From: Enterovibrio norvegicus_B
Lineage (GTDB): Bacteria > Pseudomonadota > Gammaproteobacteria > Enterobacterales > Vibrionaceae
Length of the DNA stretch: 64,000 nt
Reading direction: 5' to 3'
NCBI RefSeq assembly: GCF_002876705.1
Contig: NZ_MDAG01000011.1
Location: forward strand, 19,635-83,634
The notes below the pieces were generated by a model. It worked only from the letters and a program-made list of their open reading frames with translations. It did no database searches and was not told the origin of the DNA. The position numbers and the translations under genes are program-made. Positions 19,301 to 27,789 of the stretch are shown here, one piece after another (the first letter of the stretch is position 1; every line of letters starts with the position of its first letter).

Positions 19301-20704
19301 ATGGCTACAGGTAAGATCGTTCAGATCATCGGTGCGGTAGTCGACGTGGAGTTTCCACAGGAATCAGTACCTCAGGTATATGATGCCCTGAACGTGAAAC
19401 GTGAAGGCGAGCGTCTGGTGCTGGAAGTTCAGCAACAGCTGGGTGGTGGTATTGTCCGTACCATCGCGATGGGTTCGTCTGATGGTCTGCGTCGTGGACT
19501 AGAAATAGAGAACACAGGCAAGCCGATTGAAGTGCCAGTAGGCACTGCAACCCTAGGTCGTATCATGAACGTACTGGGTGACTCAATCGACGAGCGTGGC
19601 GATATCGGTGAAGAAGAGCGTTACTCTATTCACCGTGCCGCACCAAGCTATGAAGATCAGTCTAACGCGACTGAGCTGCTAGAAACCGGTGTAAAAGTAA
19701 TCGACTTGGTTTGCCCATTTGCGAAGGGTGGTAAAATCGGTCTATTCGGTGGTGCTGGTGTAGGTAAGACCGTCAACATGATGGAACTTATCAACAACAT
19801 CGCACTGCAACACTCAGGTCTATCAGTATTCGCAGGTGTTGGTGAGCGTACTCGTGAGGGTAACGACTTCTACTTCGAAATGCAGGAAGCCGGTGTTGTT
19901 AACATCGAAAACCCAGCAGAATCAAAAGTAGCCATGGTTTATGGTCAGATGAACGAGCCACCAGGTAACCGTCTACGCGTAGCGTTGACCGGCCTTACTA
20001 TGGCTGAGAAGTTCCGTGACGAAGGCCGTGACGTACTTCTGTTTATCGATAACATCTACCGCTACACCTTGGCAGGTACTGAAGTATCAGCACTGCTAGG
20101 TCGTATGCCTTCTGCGGTAGGCTACCAGCCTACACTAGCGGAAGAGATGGGTGTTCTTCAAGAACGTATCACGTCTACCAAGAGTGGTTCTATCACATCT
20201 GTACAGGCCGTTTACGTCCCTGCGGATGACTTGACTGACCCATCACCAGCAACCACGTTTGCTCACTTGGATGCGACCGTTGTACTTTCACGTAACATCG
20301 CCTCTTTGGGTCTATACCCAGCGATTGACCCATTGGACTCGACATCTCGTCAGCTAGATCCATTGGTTATCGGTCAAGAGCACTATGATGTTGCGCGTGG
20401 CGTTCAGTCTGTACTGCAGCGTTACAAAGAACTGAAAGACATCATCGCTATCTTGGGTATGGATGAATTGTCAGAAGACGACAAACTTGCGGTATCTCGT
20501 GCTCGTAAGATTGAACGTTTCTTGACGCAGCCATACCACGTTGCTGAAGTATTCACTGGTCAACCTGGTGTTTACGTTTCGCTTAAAGAAACCATCGCTG
20601 GCTTTAAAGGCCTGATGAGTGGCGAGTACGACGATATCCCAGAGCAGGCATTCCTGTACTGTGGTGGTATGGAAGAAGTACTCGAAAAAGCGAAGAACCT
20701 GTAA
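19301..20704 (+). CDS. atpD: ATP synthase F1 subunit beta
   Basis: The 467-residue catalytic subunit has the P-loop GGAGVGKTV, the GERTREGNDFY block with the catalytic glutamate, and the LFIDNIYRYTLAGTEVSAL segment. It is full length. It is followed 18 bp later by atpC. Confidence 0.98.
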   Translation: MATGKIVQIIGAVVDVEFPQESVPQVYDALNVKREGERLVLEVQQQLGGGIVRTIAMGSSDGLRRGLEIENTGKPIEVPVGTATLGRIMNVLGDSIDERGDIGEEERYSIHRAAPSYEDQSNATELLETGVKVIDLVCPFAKGGKIGLFGGAGVGKTVNMMELINNIALQHSGLSVFAGVGERTREGNDFYFEMQEAGVVNIENPAESKVAMVYGQMNEPPGNRLRVALTGLTMAEKFRDEGRDVLLFIDNIYRYTLAGTEVSALLGRMPSAVGYQPTLAEEMGVLQERITSTKSGSITSVQAVYVPADDLTDPSPATTFAHLDATVVLSRNIASLGLYPAIDPLDSTSRQLDPLVIGQEHYDVARGVQSVLQRYKELKDIIAILGMDELSEDDKLAVSRARKIERFLTQPYHVAEVFTGQPGVYVSLKETIAGFKGLMSGEYDDIPEQAFLYCGGMEEVLEKAKNL

Positions 20705-20722
20705 GGGTTTTTAGGAGGCGAT

Positions 20723-21145
20723 ATGGCAGCGATGACCTTCCACCTGGATGTAGTAAGTGCAGAGAAACAATTGTTTTCTGGCCGTGCTGAATCTATTCAG
20801 GTAACTGGTAGCGAAGGTGAGCTTGGTATTTTCCCAAGTCACACCCCGCTGCTGACCGCCATTACGCCCGGCATGATCCGAATTACTAAACAACATGGCC
20901 ATGAGGAAGTGATTTATCTTTCTGGTGGTACGTTGGAAGTACAACCAAGCACAGTTACTGTGCTTGCTGATACCGCGATTCGCGGTGTTGATTTGGACCA
21001 AGCTAAGGCGGAAGAAGCGAAGCGACGTGCTGAGGATCGTATCCTCAACAAGCACGGTGATATGGACTTCGCTCAGGCGGCCAGTGACCTGGCCAAAGCG
21101 ATTGCCCAGCTACGAGTTATCGAGCTGACAAAAAAGGCGCGCTAA
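20723..21145 (+). CDS. atpC: ATP synthase F1 subunit epsilon
   Basis: The 140-residue protein has an N-terminal beta-sandwich (about residues 1-88, including GELGIFPSHTPLLTAI) and a C-terminal helical hairpin that can inhibit rotation. TTAGGAGG precedes the start. It is the last atp gene. A perfect 14-bp palindrome, TATCCGGCCGGATA (21146-21159), begins at the base after the stop codon, ahead of the terminator. Confidence 0.97.
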   Translation: MAAMTFHLDVVSAEKQLFSGRAESIQVTGSEGELGIFPSHTPLLTAITPGMIRITKQHGHEEVIYLSGGTLEVQPSTVTVLADTAIRGVDLDQAKAEEAKRRAEDRILNKHGDMDFAQAASDLAKAIAQLRVIELTKKAR

Positions 21146-21172
21146 TATCCGGCCGGATAAACAGCCAAAAAT

Positions 21173-21201
21173 AAAAGGCGACCAAATAGGTCGCCTTTTT
21201 T
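21173..21201 (+). terminator. Rho-independent terminator of the atp operon
   Basis: The stem AGGCGACC/GGTCGCCT (21176-21183 with 21189-21196) has an AAATA loop, with A-runs before and T-runs after it, so it could work on both strands. Confidence 0.88.
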
Positions 21202-21357
21202 ATCACTAAAAATTCTCACTTCGTCGATTTATTGATACAGAGTGACGGAAATCTTTCTTATTCTTAATAATTTGAATCCCGTTCCCCGAGTGAAATCGCT
21301 ACAATACACAACAATTATATTTGAAGTTGATACTGAGCAATAAGGATACCTCTTCTC

Positions 21358-22719
21358 ATGAATTTCAGTGCCGTCATTCTGGCCGCGGGCAAAGGCACCC
21401 GTATGTATTCAAATTTGCCAAAGGTGCTTCATACCCTTGCGGGTAAACCAATGGTGAAACACGTTATCGATACCTGCTGTTCGTTGGGTGCTCAGCAACT
21501 TCACTTGGTCTACGGACATGGCGGCGATGACATGAAAGCGGTGTTGTCTCAAGAGCCAGTTAATTGGGTATTGCAGGCAGAGCAACTGGGAACCGGTCAT
21601 GCGGTTGATCAGGCATCTAGTGAGTTTCGAGATGATGAGCAAGTGTTGGTGCTATATGGTGATGTTCCACTCATCAGCGAGCAAACAATTGAAAACTTGT
21701 TAGATGCACAGCCTGACGGCGGTATTGCGCTTTTGACTGTCGTGCTTGATGACCCATCGGGTTATGGTCGTATTGTTCGCCGTAACGGTCCTGTTGTTGC
21801 CATTGTTGAAGACAAAGATGCGTCGCAAGAACAAAAACTGATCAAAGAAATCAATACCGGGGTCATGGTCGCAACAGGCCGAGACCTACGCCGTTGGTTA
21901 TCAGCGCTGAACAATGAAAATGCGCAGGGTGAATATTACCTCACGGACGTGATTGCTATCGCTCACAACGAAGGCCGTGCAGTTGAAGCCGTACACCCAG
22001 AAAGTGCGATTGAAGTTGAAGGTGTTAACAACCGTATTCAATTGGCACGTCTTGAGCGTGCTTTCCAAGCGGCACAAGCTGAAAAGCTATTGGAAAGTGG
22101 CGTGATGTTGCGTGACCCAGCGCGTTTCGACCTTCGTGGCCAACTTCAATGTGGTACGGATGTCGAAATCGACGTGAATGTCGTTGTCGAAGGTACAGTG
22201 ACTTTGGGCGATAACGTGGTTATCGGCGCGGGTTGTGTACTAAAAGATTGTGAGATCGATGATAACACCGTTGTTCGTCCTTACAGCGTGATTGAAGGTG
22301 CGTCAGTCGGTGAAGATTGCACCGTGGGTCCATTTGCACGTTTACGCCCTGGTGCGGAGCTGGTGGGAGACTCTCACGTAGGTAACTTCGTTGAAGTGAA
22401 AAACACCCGATTAGGTAAGGGGTCGAAAGCTAACCACTTAACATACCTCGGTGATGCTGAGATTGGCGATCGTGTGAATATTGGTGCGGGCGCAATTACC
22501 TGTAACTATGATGGTGCGAACAAGCATAAAACCATTATTGAAGATGATGTGTTTGTTGGGTCTGATACTCAGCTAATCGCACCTGTTACAGTGAAAAAAG
22601 GTGCGACAATTGGTGCTGGCACCACGCTAACCAGCGATGTCGCAGAAGGACAGCTTGTTATCACCCGTGCAAAAGCACGTGCTTTTGATGGTTGGACTCG
22701 GCCTGTTAAGAAGAAATAA
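21358..22719 (+). CDS. glmU: bifunctional UDP-GlcNAc pyrophosphorylase / glucosamine-1-phosphate acetyltransferase
   Basis: The 453-residue enzyme makes UDP-GlcNAc for cell wall and LPS. The N-terminal nucleotidyltransferase domain (about 1-228) has LAAGKGTRMYS. The C-terminal left-handed beta-helix (about 250-450) has hexapeptide repeats and the NHLTYLGDAEIG and GAGAITCNYDG motifs. It has its own upstream region and terminator. glmS, which acts earlier in the pathway, lies 2 kb downstream. Confidence 0.98.
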   Translation: MNFSAVILAAGKGTRMYSNLPKVLHTLAGKPMVKHVIDTCCSLGAQQLHLVYGHGGDDMKAVLSQEPVNWVLQAEQLGTGHAVDQASSEFRDDEQVLVLYGDVPLISEQTIENLLDAQPDGGIALLTVVLDDPSGYGRIVRRNGPVVAIVEDKDASQEQKLIKEINTGVMVATGRDLRRWLSALNNENAQGEYYLTDVIAIAHNEGRAVEAVHPESAIEVEGVNNRIQLARLERAFQAAQAEKLLESGVMLRDPARFDLRGQLQCGTDVEIDVNVVVEGTVTLGDNVVIGAGCVLKDCEIDDNTVVRPYSVIEGASVGEDCTVGPFARLRPGAELVGDSHVGNFVEVKNTRLGKGSKANHLTYLGDAEIGDRVNIGAGAITCNYDGANKHKTIIEDDVFVGSDTQLIAPVTVKKGATIGAGTTLTSDVAEGQLVITRAKARAFDGWTRPVKKK

Positions 22720-22732
22720 CGCCTGCCATGCA

Positions 22733-22763
22733 TAAAAAAACACCGCAAAAGCGGTGTTTTTTT
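22733..22763 (+). terminator. Rho-independent terminator after glmU
   Basis: The stem CACCGC/GCGGTG (22741-22746 with 22751-22756) is flanked by seven A and seven T. Confidence 0.85.
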
Positions 22764-22803
22764 ATTGAAGCGATTAAATCGCCATCAAACGAAAAATAGG
22801 GGG

Positions 22804-22832
22804 TTGACGGCTTTCTGAATCCGCAATACTAT
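22804..22832 (+). promoter_or_regulatory. promoter of the tRNA operon
   Basis: TTGACG (22804-22809) and TACTAT (22827-22832) are 17 bp apart and are followed by the GC-rich discriminator ACGCGCCT, as in stable-RNA promoters. The first tRNA begins 13 bp later. Confidence 0.7.
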
Positions 22833-22844
22833 ACGCGCCTCAGT

Positions 22845-22919
22845 TGGGATATCGCCAAGCGGTAAGGCAGCGGCTTTTGATGCCGCCATTCCCTGGTTCG
22901 AATCCAGGTATCCCAGCCA
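22845..22919 (+). tRNA. tRNA-Gln (TTG)
   Basis: The 75-nt sequence has a 7-bp acceptor stem TGGGATA/TATCCCA, the T-loop TTCGAAT, an encoded CCA end and a CTTTTGA anticodon loop with anticodon TTG. The same sequence recurs at 23155-23229. Confidence 0.97.
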
Positions 22920-22922
22920 AAT

Positions 22923-22999
22923 GCGCGCGTAGCTCAGCTGGATAGAGTACCTGGCTACGAACCAGGCGGTCGGAGGTTCGAATCCTCCCGCGCGCACCA
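22923..22999 (+). tRNA. tRNA-Arg (ACG)
   Basis: The 77-nt cloverleaf has the acceptor stem GCGCGCG/CGCGCGC, anticodon loop CTACGAA (anticodon ACG, expected to be edited to ICG) and an encoded CCA. Confidence 0.97.
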
Positions 23000-23035
23000 T
23001 CTTTTCTCTTTTGAGAGAGATGAGAGAAACAAAAT

Positions 23036-23120
23036 GCGGAAGTGGCGAAATTGGTAGACGCACCAGATTTAGGTTCTGGCGCCGCAAGGTGTGAGAGTTC
23101 AAGTCTCTCCTTCCGCACCA
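23036..23120 (+). tRNA. tRNA-Leu (TAG)
   Basis: The 85-nt class II tRNA has a long variable arm (CGCCGCAAGGTGT), anticodon TAG and encoded CCA. An identical copy lies at 23527-23611. Confidence 0.97.
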
Positions 23121-23154
23121 TATTAAAGGATCATGCGATAAGCGTGGTTGCTGT

Positions 23155-23229
23155 TGGGATATCGCCAAGCGGTAAGGCAGCGGCTTTTGATGCCGCCATT
23201 CCCTGGTTCGAATCCAGGTATCCCAGCCA
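23155..23229 (+). tRNA. tRNA-Gln (TTG), second copy
   Basis: The sequence is identical to the tRNA at 22845-22919, with the same anticodon TTG and encoded CCA, which indicates recent duplication or gene conversion inside the operon. Confidence 0.97.
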
Positions 23230-23240
23230 TATTTTGGCAT

Positions 23241-23317
23241 GGCTACGTAGCTCAGTTGGTTAGAGCACATCACTCATAATGATGGGGTCACAGGTTCGAA
23301 TCCCGTCGTAGCCACCA
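23241..23317 (+). tRNA. tRNA-Met (CAT), elongator type
   Basis: The 77-nt cloverleaf has acceptor stem GGCTACG/CGTAGCC, anticodon loop CTCATAA and encoded CCA. The first acceptor base pair is a normal G-C, unlike the mismatch of initiator tRNA. The anticodon could also be read by TilS as an Ile2 tRNA; the body looks like elongator Met. Confidence 0.9.
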
Positions 23318-23400
23318 TTAATTCGAAAGCGTTGGCTTTCAAACAGACTGACGCACTACCAAGTGTCTAGAGTGACAAACTCAAAGTCTGAGCAAAACAT

Positions 23401-23487
23401 GCGGTGGTGGCGGAATTGGTAGACGCGCTAGCTTCAGGTGCTAGTGTCCTAACGGATGTGAGGGTTCAAGTCCCTCCCTCCGCACCA
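23401..23487 (+). tRNA. tRNA-Leu (CAG)
   Basis: The 87-nt class II tRNA has anticodon CAG, a long variable arm (TGTCCTAACGGATG), and encoded CCA. The acceptor stem GCGGTGG/CCTCCGC has one T-T mismatch at the fifth pair. Confidence 0.95.
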
Positions 23488-23526
23488 GATTTACTGTCCC
23501 TTTAAGGGATAGGCAAAAAGAAACAC

Positions 23527-23611
23527 GCGGAAGTGGCGAAATTGGTAGACGCACCAGATTTAGGTTCTGGCGCCGCAAGGTGTGAGAGTTCAAGTCTCTC
23601 CTTCCGCACCA
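23527..23611 (+). tRNA. tRNA-Leu (TAG), second copy
   Basis: The sequence is identical to the tRNA at 23036-23120. It is the last tRNA of the operon, directly before the terminator. Confidence 0.97.
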
Positions 23612-23613
23612 TA

Positions 23614-23647
23614 TAAAAAAAGCAGGCTTATTAGCCTGCTTTTTTTT
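23614..23647 (+). terminator. Rho-independent terminator of the tRNA operon
   Basis: The stem AGCAGGCT/AGCCTGCT (23621-23628 with 23633-23640) has a TATT loop followed by T7. Confidence 0.88.
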
Positions 23648-23812
23648 CGTCCAAATTTTATCCTCAGTGTTCAATCTCCCTCGTTGTTACAGTCCCTTGT
23701 ATAATGTCTCTCTTCACGCTTTAACAAAATTGCTGTGAGTTTTCTCGCATTTGATTCTTGATCTTTAGGTTAAAGTGAATATTATCTTTCGAAACGAAAG
23801 TTTGGTGGTTAC

Positions 23813-24577
23813 ATGTCGAAACGTAATACTCAACAACGGCGTCACGCCATCGTGGCAATGTTGAGTGAGAAAGGAAAGGTCAGTGTAGATGAGCTCTCGG
23901 GCTTATTTGAAACATCCGAAGTTACCATCCGTAAAGACCTTGCTGAGCTTGAGAAAAACGGAATTCTACTTCGTCGTTACGGTGGTGCCGTGCCAGTTCC
24001 GCATGAAATGGTTTCGGAAAATGCCGTAAAAGTTTCGGAACAAAAGTTATCGATAGCGAAAATGGCAGCAAGCCGTATTCGGGACCATAATCGTATTGTG
24101 GTAGATAGCGGTTCAACAACCGCAGCGCTAATTCCTCTTCTGAATCAAAAACGTGGATTGGTTGTCATGACAAACTCTTTAAGTGTTGCGCAAGCAATCA
24201 AAGAGTTGGAAAACGAACCCACCCTATTGATGACAGGAGGCACATGGGATCCGCACTCTGAGGCGTTTCAGGGGCAAATGGCGGAACAAGCACTGCGTGC
24301 GTATGACTTTGACCAATTATTTATCGGTGCTGACGGTTTAGATGTCATTCGAGGTACCACGACGTTTAATGAGCTCGTTGGACTCAGCCAAGTCATGGCA
24401 GAGGTTTCCAGAGAGATTGTCGTGATGATTGAATCGGAAAAGATAGGACGAAAAATCCCTAATCTAGAATTGCCTTGGCAGGTAATTACGACCGTTATTA
24501 CAGATAACAATATCGACAGTACCACAAGACTGGCCATTGAAAAGACGGGCACAGAGGTTATCTGCGCCCCAGATTGA
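23813..24577 (+). CDS. DeoR/GlpR-family transcriptional regulator upstream of glmS
   Basis: The 254-residue protein has an N-terminal DeoR winged helix-turn-helix (about residues 5-60, including VSVDELSGLFETSEVTIRKDL) and a C-terminal sugar-phosphate sensor domain with DSGSTTAAL and TNSLSVAQ. It ends 15 bp before glmS and is probably co-transcribed with it. A DeoR-type regulator next to glmS is known in other gammaproteobacteria (glmR in Pseudomonas), so control of amino-sugar synthesis is the likely role, but the ligand is not shown by the sequence. Confidence 0.88.
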   Translation: MSKRNTQQRRHAIVAMLSEKGKVSVDELSGLFETSEVTIRKDLAELEKNGILLRRYGGAVPVPHEMVSENAVKVSEQKLSIAKMAASRIRDHNRIVVDSGSTTAALIPLLNQKRGLVVMTNSLSVAQAIKELENEPTLLMTGGTWDPHSEAFQGQMAEQALRAYDFDQLFIGADGLDVIRGTTTFNELVGLSQVMAEVSREIVVMIESEKIGRKIPNLELPWQVITTVITDNNIDSTTRLAIEKTGTEVICAPD

Positions 24578-24592
24578 TAACGGGGATTTGCT

Positions 24593-26428
24593 ATGTGTGG
24601 AATTGTTGGCGCGGTGGCGCAAAGGGATGTGGCGGAAATTCTAGTCGAAGGGTTACGCCGATTGGAATATCGCGGATATGACTCCGCGGGTTTGGCGGTG
24701 ATCGATGCTGACTCGCAACTGAGCCGCTTGCGCCGATTAGGCAAAGTAAAAATGTTGTCTGATGCACTCGACGACCAACTCATTGCTGGTGGTACAGGGA
24801 TCGCACACACCCGCTGGGCTACACATGGCGAACCCAGCGAAGCAAATGCGCACCCACACATGTCGGGTGAAAACATTGCTGTGGTTCATAACGGCATTAT
24901 CGAGAACCACGAGCCGCTGAGAGAGCGACTCATTGGCCGAGGTTATACCTTCGCGTCGCAAACAGATACCGAAGTTATCGCGCACCTCGTACATTGGGAG
25001 CTCGAACAAGGCGGTTCGCTGCTTGAAGCCTTCCAGCGCACAGTCGCGCAATTAGAAGGCGCTTACGGCACCGTTGTGATGGATCGTCGTGATCCGGACA
25101 GATTGATCGCTGCGCGTTCTGGTAGCCCACTGGTGATCGGCTTAGGGATCGGTGAAAACTTCCTGGCGTCTGATCAGTTGGCGTTATTAAACGTGACGCG
25201 CCGTTTCATGTTCCTCGAAGAAGGTGATATTGCGGAAATTACACGCCGTAATGTGGACATTTTTGATGTTGATGGCAATGCAGTTACGCGCACGGTTCAC
25301 GAATCAACGGCAGAGCATGATGCTGCGGATAAAGGAAAATACCGCCACTACATGCAAAAAGAAACCTTCGAACAGCCTTCTGCCATTATTAATACCCTTG
25401 AGGGGCGCATCGATTCTGAATCTGTGCTGGTGGATGCACTGGGCCATGGTGCGAAGGACATTTTGCAAAAAGCAGAGCATATCCAGATCATCGCCTGTGG
25501 CACGTCATACAACGCAGGTATGGTCGCTCGCTATTGGTTTGAATCGATTGCGGGTGTGGGTTGTGATGTAGAGATTGCCTCTGAATTTCGTTATCGCAAC
25601 TTTGTGACGCGTCCAAACAGTGTTCTCATTACACTGTCGCAATCGGGCGAAACGGCAGATACGCTGGCGGCGTTGCGTTTGGCAAAAGAGCGTGGTTTTA
25701 TGGCTGCCATGACGGTGTGTAATGTGGCTGGCTCGTCGTTGGTTCGTGAATCCGATATTGCCATCATGACGCGTGCAGGCACCGAAATAGGTGTGGCATC
25801 CACCAAAGCCTTTACGACGCAATTAACGGCTCTTTTGATGATGGTGACAGCACTTGGTAAACAAAAAGGTACGGTGAGCGCGGAGAAAGAAGCCGAGATC
25901 GTAAAAGCCTTGCACCGTTTGCCTATGGACATAGAACAGGCATTGAAATTTGATAAGCAAATTGAAGCGCTTGCAGAAGGTTTTGCTGATAAGCATCACG
26001 CCTTGTTCCTTGGCCGTGGTGAGTTTTACCCTATCGCCATGGAAGCGTCGCTCAAGCTCAAAGAGATTTCTTACATTCACGCTGAAGCGTATGCTGCTGG
26101 TGAGCTCAAACATGGCCCTCTGGCGCTTATTGATGCGGACATGCCGGTGATTGTGATAGCGCCAAACAATGAACTGCTAGAGAAGCTTAAATCGAACATC
26201 GAAGAAGTGCGTGCTCGTGGTGGTCAGTTGTATGTGTTTGCGGATGAATCGGCGGGATTCCAAGAAAGCGAAGGGATGACGATCATTGCTATGCCGCATG
26301 TTGATGAAGTCAGTGCGCCGATCTTTTACACAGTGCCAATGCAGCTTTTGTCGTATCACGTGGCCCTTATTAAAGGTACGGATGTGGATCAGCCGCGTAA
26401 CCTAGCGAAAGCTGTAACGGTAGAATGA
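24593..26428 (+). CDS. glmS: glutamine-fructose-6-phosphate aminotransferase (isomerizing)
   Basis: The 611-residue enzyme makes glucosamine-6-phosphate, the first step of UDP-GlcNAc synthesis. Cys2 in MCGIVGAV is the N-terminal nucleophile of the glutaminase domain (about 1-240). Two SIS domains follow, with CGTSYNAGM and TLSQSGETADT. The C terminus LAKAVTVE is typical. It sits directly downstream of the DeoR-type regulator. Confidence 0.98.
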   Translation: MCGIVGAVAQRDVAEILVEGLRRLEYRGYDSAGLAVIDADSQLSRLRRLGKVKMLSDALDDQLIAGGTGIAHTRWATHGEPSEANAHPHMSGENIAVVHNGIIENHEPLRERLIGRGYTFASQTDTEVIAHLVHWELEQGGSLLEAFQRTVAQLEGAYGTVVMDRRDPDRLIAARSGSPLVIGLGIGENFLASDQLALLNVTRRFMFLEEGDIAEITRRNVDIFDVDGNAVTRTVHESTAEHDAADKGKYRHYMQKETFEQPSAIINTLEGRIDSESVLVDALGHGAKDILQKAEHIQIIACGTSYNAGMVARYWFESIAGVGCDVEIASEFRYRNFVTRPNSVLITLSQSGETADTLAALRLAKERGFMAAMTVCNVAGSSLVRESDIAIMTRAGTEIGVASTKAFTTQLTALLMMVTALGKQKGTVSAEKEAEIVKALHRLPMDIEQALKFDKQIEALAEGFADKHHALFLGRGEFYPIAMEASLKLKEISYIHAEAYAAGELKHGPLALIDADMPVIVIAPNNELLEKLKSNIEEVRARGGQLYVFADESAGFQESEGMTIIAMPHVDEVSAPIFYTVPMQLLSYHVALIKGTDVDQPRNLAKAVTVE

Positions 26429-26478
26429 TTTATATTTCAATGAAATAGCGGGCTATCTCTTGCTCGCGAAAATCACAT

Positions 26479-26502
26479 AAAGGCGCTTATAGCGCCTTTT
26501 TT
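26479..26502 (+). terminator. Rho-independent terminator after glmS
   Basis: The stem AAGGCGCT/AGCGCCTT (26480-26487 with 26491-26498) has a TAT loop and a T-run. Confidence 0.85.
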
Positions 26503-26765
26503 GTATCGTAAATAAGACATTCAATTTGCTCTTTGCTATTTGCAACTTCGAAATATTGGCTGATATTTGCATTTTGCAAATCATTTCGCAGTGATAACAA
26601 GACATCCCGCCTAGAAAGATAAACACAACACCATTCTGTATATATAACGCTATGATTTTTATTGATTTAACGCTTGTCTAAATAGTTGGCGCGTATTGTG
26701 CATATTGTCGATAAAGCAGCAATAATCAAAAACGAGCTGCACGTCGTAGGGAGTGAAGGTGAAGT
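26503..26765. promoter_or_regulatory. AT-rich region upstream of the XRE regulator pair
   Basis: No gene is evident. An inverted repeat, ATTTGC (26565-26570) and GCAAAT (26576-26581), with a 5-bp centre, is a candidate operator for the downstream XRE regulator, which commonly represses itself. GGGAGTGAAGGTGAAG just before 26766 holds the ribosome-binding site. The assignment of the operator is an inference. Confidence 0.35.
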
Positions 26766-27137
26766 ATGATTGACTCAAAATCACAAGTAGCGAAACGCAT
26801 CAAAGAAGCACGTGAGTGGAAAGGTATCACTCAGGTAAAAATGGCAAAACTACTGGAAGTAGCGCGCCAAACATATTTAGACATCGAAACCGGTAAAACA
26901 GAACCTCGCGTTCGAATGCTGTCTGAGATTGCAGAAATCACAGAACGCCCATTGGTTTGGTTTGTTTACGGTGATGCAGATGTAGAACTGCATGATGTTC
27001 AATATAAGCAAGATGTAAATCGTCTGCTTGAACACTTCTCAAAACTGCCTCATGAGGCACGTACTGCCATCCTAAACCAAAGTGTAAACATGGCATCATT
27101 TTTAGTAAATTACTCTAAATCAGCCCAAAGAGGTTGA
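26766..27137 (+). CDS. XRE-family helix-turn-helix regulator (copy 1 of a tandem pair)
   Basis: The 123-residue protein has an N-terminal HTH_3 domain (about residues 8-65): VAKRIKEAREWKGITQVKMAKLLEVARQTYLDIETGKTEPR in two adjoining parts shows the classic five-helix XRE pattern. The C-terminal half (70-120) is helical and of unknown role. It is clearly paralogous to the next gene, with the same RQTYLDIE.GKTEP core. Target genes are unknown. Confidence 0.85.
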   Translation: MIDSKSQVAKRIKEAREWKGITQVKMAKLLEVARQTYLDIETGKTEPRVRMLSEIAEITERPLVWFVYGDADVELHDVQYKQDVNRLLEHFSKLPHEARTAILNQSVNMASFLVNYSKSAQRG

Positions 27138-27151
27138 GCACTTACTTACGC

Positions 27152-27178
27152 GGCAGGCTAGGTCAGACCTTGCCTGCC
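27152..27178 (+). promoter_or_regulatory. hairpin between the two XRE genes
   Basis: GGCAGGC (27152-27158) pairs with GCCTGCC (27172-27178), with the inner pairs AGGT/ACCT. No T-run follows on the plus strand, so it may be a weak or processed 3' end of the first XRE transcript. The rest of 27179-27367 shows no feature I can name. Confidence 0.45.
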
Positions 27179-27367
27179 AAAATAGGTATTGCACTATTTG
27201 CTTGTCATCTGGCTTAGGCAACAACGGCCTAGATTCACAATTCAATGACGCTTTACATGTGAAGCCAACGCCGCTGTGCATAATGCAGGATCTAGCTGTT
27301 AAGCGCTTTACGGTGGTGTGGCAATTTCGCTACAACGCTTTAGTGTCGAGTTGTGGGGCAAGAAGTG

Positions 27368-27739
27368 ATGTTGATTGTCAAAGCTCACGTTGCGCAGCGC
27401 ATTCGAGAAGCGCGCGAATATCGCGAAATTACGCAAGTAGAAATGGCGCAACATCTTGATGTTGCACGCCAGACGTATTTGGATATCGAGTCGGGAAAGA
27501 CTGAACCAAAAATTTCGTCGCTTGCGGTAATTGCTGACGTTACTGGCCGACCATTAAACTGGTTGTTATACGGTGAAAGTACACGCAGTGATATCGCGTT
27601 TACGCACAGAGATGAGTTGAACACATTATTAATGTTGTTTAATAAATTACCTCTGTCCGCGCGTCACCTTGTGATGGAGCAAGCTTTATTGTTGGCGGCG
27701 TATATGGTTGATATCGGCTCGTCACCAAACAATGAATAA
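27368..27739 (+). CDS. XRE-family helix-turn-helix regulator (copy 2 of a tandem pair)
   Basis: The 123-residue protein parallels copy 1 over its whole length: the HTH domain (VAQRIREAREYREITQVEMAQHL...RQTYLDIESGKTEPK), then RPLNWLLYGE against RPLVWFVYGD, then a similar C-terminal helical region. I chose ATG 27368 over GTG 27353 because alignment with copy 1 puts both starts exactly 9 residues before the shared RI(K/R)EARE motif. It is closely followed by a bidirectional terminator. Confidence 0.84.
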   Translation: MLIVKAHVAQRIREAREYREITQVEMAQHLDVARQTYLDIESGKTEPKISSLAVIADVTGRPLNWLLYGESTRSDIAFTHRDELNTLLMLFNKLPLSARHLVMEQALLLAAYMVDIGSSPNNE

Positions 27740-27743
27740 CGTG

Positions 27744-27774
27744 AAAAAAAAACCGGCTGACGCCGGTTTTTTTA
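27744..27774. terminator. bidirectional terminator between XRE copy 2 and ilvA
   Basis: The stem AACCGGC/GCCGGTT (27751-27757 with 27762-27768) has A8 before and T7 after it, and separates two convergent units. Confidence 0.88.
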
Positions 27775-27789
27775 TCTCTATTTTTTACA

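Noticed and set aside
22785..23674. Several reading frames on both strands across the tRNA cluster
   Set aside because: They are made of tRNA sequence (for example frames with GIPGFEPGNGGIKSR or WCGRRDLNSH), a known artefact; seven clear cloverleaves explain the region.
27202..27459. Plus-strand frame overlapping the start of the second XRE gene
   Set aside because: It overlaps a well supported gene in another frame and has no recognisable domain.
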